A stretch of DNA of 64,000 bases, taken from contig OX377206.1 in assembly GCA_947396885.1 (NCBI GenBank), forward strand, positions 49,335,631-49,399,630, in the 5' to 3' direction. This stretch comes from Heligmosomoides polygyrus polygyrus. Taxonomy: Eukaryota > Nematoda > Chromadorea > Rhabditida > Heligmosomidae. This document shows positions 61,926-64,000 of the stretch, in pieces. A program made the translations under genes and the position numbers. The notes beneath the pieces are model-generated. The model was not told the origin of the DNA, made no database searches, and saw only the letters and a list, made by a program, of their open reading frames with translations. Position 1 is the first letter of the stretch; every line of letters begins with the position of its first letter.

Positions 61926-64000
61926 CTCGAAGCCGGAATGCCTGGTGTGGTCCGCACGTCCAGCGTTAGGTGCCGGCGAAGTCGACGACTGACGCTGGGT
62001 GAGAAAGGATCACCAGCTGGGTTGCGCTTCGTTCTTAGCGTGGCCAGCCATACCCTATTCCGGAATGCCTGGCCTAGCCCGCGACTCTGGTGGAGGAAGG
62101 ACCAACAACTAGGCTGGGCTACGTTCCTAGCGTGGCCAGCCATACTCGAAGCCGGAATGCCTGGTGTGGTCCGCACGTCCAGCGTTAGGTGCCGGCGAAG
62201 TCGACGACTGACGCTGGGTGAGAAAGGATCACCAGCTGGGTTGCGCTTCGTTCTTAGCGTGGCCAGCCATACCCTATGCCGGAATGCCTGGCCTAGCCCG
62301 CGACTCTGGTGGAGGAAGGACCAACAACTAGGTTGGGCTACGTTCCTAGCGTGGCCAGCCATACTCGAAGCCGGAATGACTGGCGTGGTCGGCAGGTCCA
62401 GCGTTAGGTGCCGGTGAAGTCGACGACTGACGCTGGGTGAGGAATTATTACCAGATAGGTTGGGCTACGTTCCTAGCGTGGCCAGACACACTCAAAGCCG
62501 GAATGACTGGTGTGGTCCGCAGGTTCAGCCTCAGGGAGCTGCGAAGCCAACGACTGAGGCTGGGTGAGGAAATATCACCAGATAGGTTGGGCTACGTTCC
62601 TAGCCTGGCCAGCCATACTCGAAGCCGGAATGCCTGGCCTAGCCCGCGACTCTCGTGGAGGAAGGACCAACAACTAGGTTGGGCTACGTTCCTAGCGTGG
62701 CCAGCCATACTCGAAGCCGGAATGCCTGGTGTGGTCCGCTCGTCCAGCGTTAGGTGCCGGCGAAGTCGACGACTGACGCTGGGTGAGGAATTATTACCAG
62801 ATAGGTAGGGCTACGTTCCTAGCCTGGCCAGCCATACTCGAAGCCGGAATGCCTGGTGTGGTCCGCACTTCCAGCGTGAGGTGCCGGTGAAGCCGACGAG
62901 TGACGCGGGTGGGGAATTATTACCAGATAGGTTGGGCTACGTTCCCAGCCTGGCCAGCCATACTCGAAGCCGGAATGCCTGGTGTGGTCCGCACTTCCAG
63001 CGTGAGGTGCCGGCGAAGTCGACGACTGACGCTGGGTGAGGAATTATGACCAGATAGGTTGGGCTACGTTCCTAGCCTGGCCAGCCATACTCGAAGCCGG
63101 AATGCCTGGTGTGGTCCGCACGTCCAGCGTTAGGTGCCGGCGAAGTCGACGACTGACGCTGGGTGAGGAAATATCACCAGATAGCTTGGGCTACGTTCCT
63201 AGCGTGGCCAGACATACTCAAAGCCGGAATGACTGGTGTGGTCGGCAGGTCCAGCGTTAGGTGCCGGTGAAGTCGACGACTGACGCTGGGTGAGGAATTA
63301 TTACCAGATAGGTTGGGCTACGTTCCTAGCGTGGCCAGACATACTCAAAGCCGGAATGACTGGTGTGGTCCGCAGGTTCAGCCTCAGGGAGCTGCGAAGC
63401 CAACGACTGAGGCTGGGTGAGGAAATATCACCAGATAGGTTGGGCTACGTTCCTAGCCTGGCCAGCCATACTCGAAGCCGGAATGCCTGGCCTAGCCCGC
63501 GACTCTCGTGGAGGAAGGACCAACAACTAGGCTGGGCTACGTTCCTAGCGTGGCCAGCCGTACTCGAAGCCGGAATGCCTGGTGTGGTCCGCTCGTCCAG
63601 CGTTAGGTGCCGGTGAAGTCGACGACTGACGCTGGGTGAGGAATTATTACCAGATAGGTTGGGCTACGTTCCTAGCGTGGCCAGCCATACTCGAAGCCGG
63701 AATGCCTGGTGTGGTCCGCACGTCCAGCGTTAGGTGCCGGCGAAGTCGACGACTGACGCTGGGTGAGAAAGGATCACCAGCTGGGTTGCGCTTCGTTCTT
63801 AGCGTGGCCAGCCATACCCTATTCCGGAATGCCTGGCCTAGCCCGCGACTCTGGTGGAGGAAGGACCAACAACTAGGCTGGGCTACGTTCCTAGCGTGGC
63901 CAGCCATACTCGAAGCCGGAATGCCTGGTGTGGTCCGCACGTCCAGCGTTAGGTGCCGGCGAAGTCGACGACTGACGCTGGGTGAGAAAGGATCACCAGC
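61926..64000. repeat. Satellite array continuing after the transposon
   Basis: The same A and B monomers resume within the interrupted monomer (ctcgaagccggaatgcc) directly after the TA duplication and continue past the end of the window. The stretch 61,924-63,242 matches 57,896-59,214 at an offset of 4,028 bp, which is 2,709 bp of satellite plus the 1,319 bp added by the insertion. I saw a few single-base differences, for example agacacactc near 62,488 against agacatactc near 58,460. After about 63,243 the monomer order differs from the upstream copy. Confidence 0.96.
62678..63438. repeat. A-only block, 6 monomers (761 bp)
   Basis: This is 6 x 127 minus one base. It is the copy of the start of the block at 58,650 in the second 2,709-bp unit. 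Its gaaatatcaccagatagc tail near 63,166 matches the copy at 45,142 and not the nearer copy at 59,138, so the copies are mosaics. Confidence 0.84.

Noticed and set aside
61700..62417. Open frames joining the transposon end to satellite DNA (plus 61,797-62,417 and minus 61,700-62,362)
   Set aside because: They cross the insertion boundary. The part outside the element is ordinary satellite and the part inside is the non-coding right end or antisense of the transposase.
1..64000. rDNA spacer or telomeric array
   Set aside because: No rRNA-like sequence and no short telomeric motif was found anywhere in the window.

Overview
The window is eukaryotic satellite DNA, almost certainly from an animal. 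Apart from one transposable element, all of it (about 62.7 kb) is a head-to-tail tandem array that runs off both ends of the window. There is no host gene, rRNA, tRNA, CRISPR array or operon. The array is GC-rich (about 60% in hand-counted monomers). An invertebrate host, possibly a nematode, would fit the transposase family of the one inserted element, but this is a weak inference.

The array is built from two monomer sizes that share a common head (gttgggctacgttcctagc, then ctggccag or gtggccag). Monomer A is 127 bp and monomer B is 92 bp. B looks like A with about 35 bp removed from its second half. A has many subtypes. The most distinct is A-prime, whose second half is different (ttcagcctcagggagctg). 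A rare 131-bp type, called C here, travels with 125-bp A variants. A and B alternate in higher-order units (219 = A+B, 346 = A+B+A, 565, 819). Blocks of A alone, in exact 127-bp steps, interrupt the mixed array at 29.0-31.8, 33.2-34.8, 36.1-37.3, 44.7-45.9, 48.1-49.7, 52.6-54.1, 58.7-59.8 and 62.7-63.4 kb.

A second level of organisation lies above this. Segments of 1.3 to 8.9 kb recur in near-identical form, usually in direct tandem: periods 2,562 (33.5-38.6 kb), 3,678 (37.6-44.8 kb), 4,421 (47.4-55.4 kb), 1,314 (55.8-58.3 kb) and 2,709 (57.5-63.2 kb), plus a long-range repeat between 13.0-18.1 and 21.3-27.0 kb. Several breakpoints fall inside recognisable chimeric monomers, the expected mark of unequal crossover.

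At 60,607-61,923 a 1,317-bp Tc1/mariner-superfamily element has inserted into a monomer. It has 30-bp identical inverted termini and a TA duplication. Its transposase is a pseudogene with several stops and frameshifts. The array continues in register on the far side, so the insertion is clean and postdates the 2,709-bp duplication. I found no coding system that could be called new. The points worth checking are the satellite family itself, a stem in A that is preserved by compensatory changes in A-prime, and the fine record of array growth.
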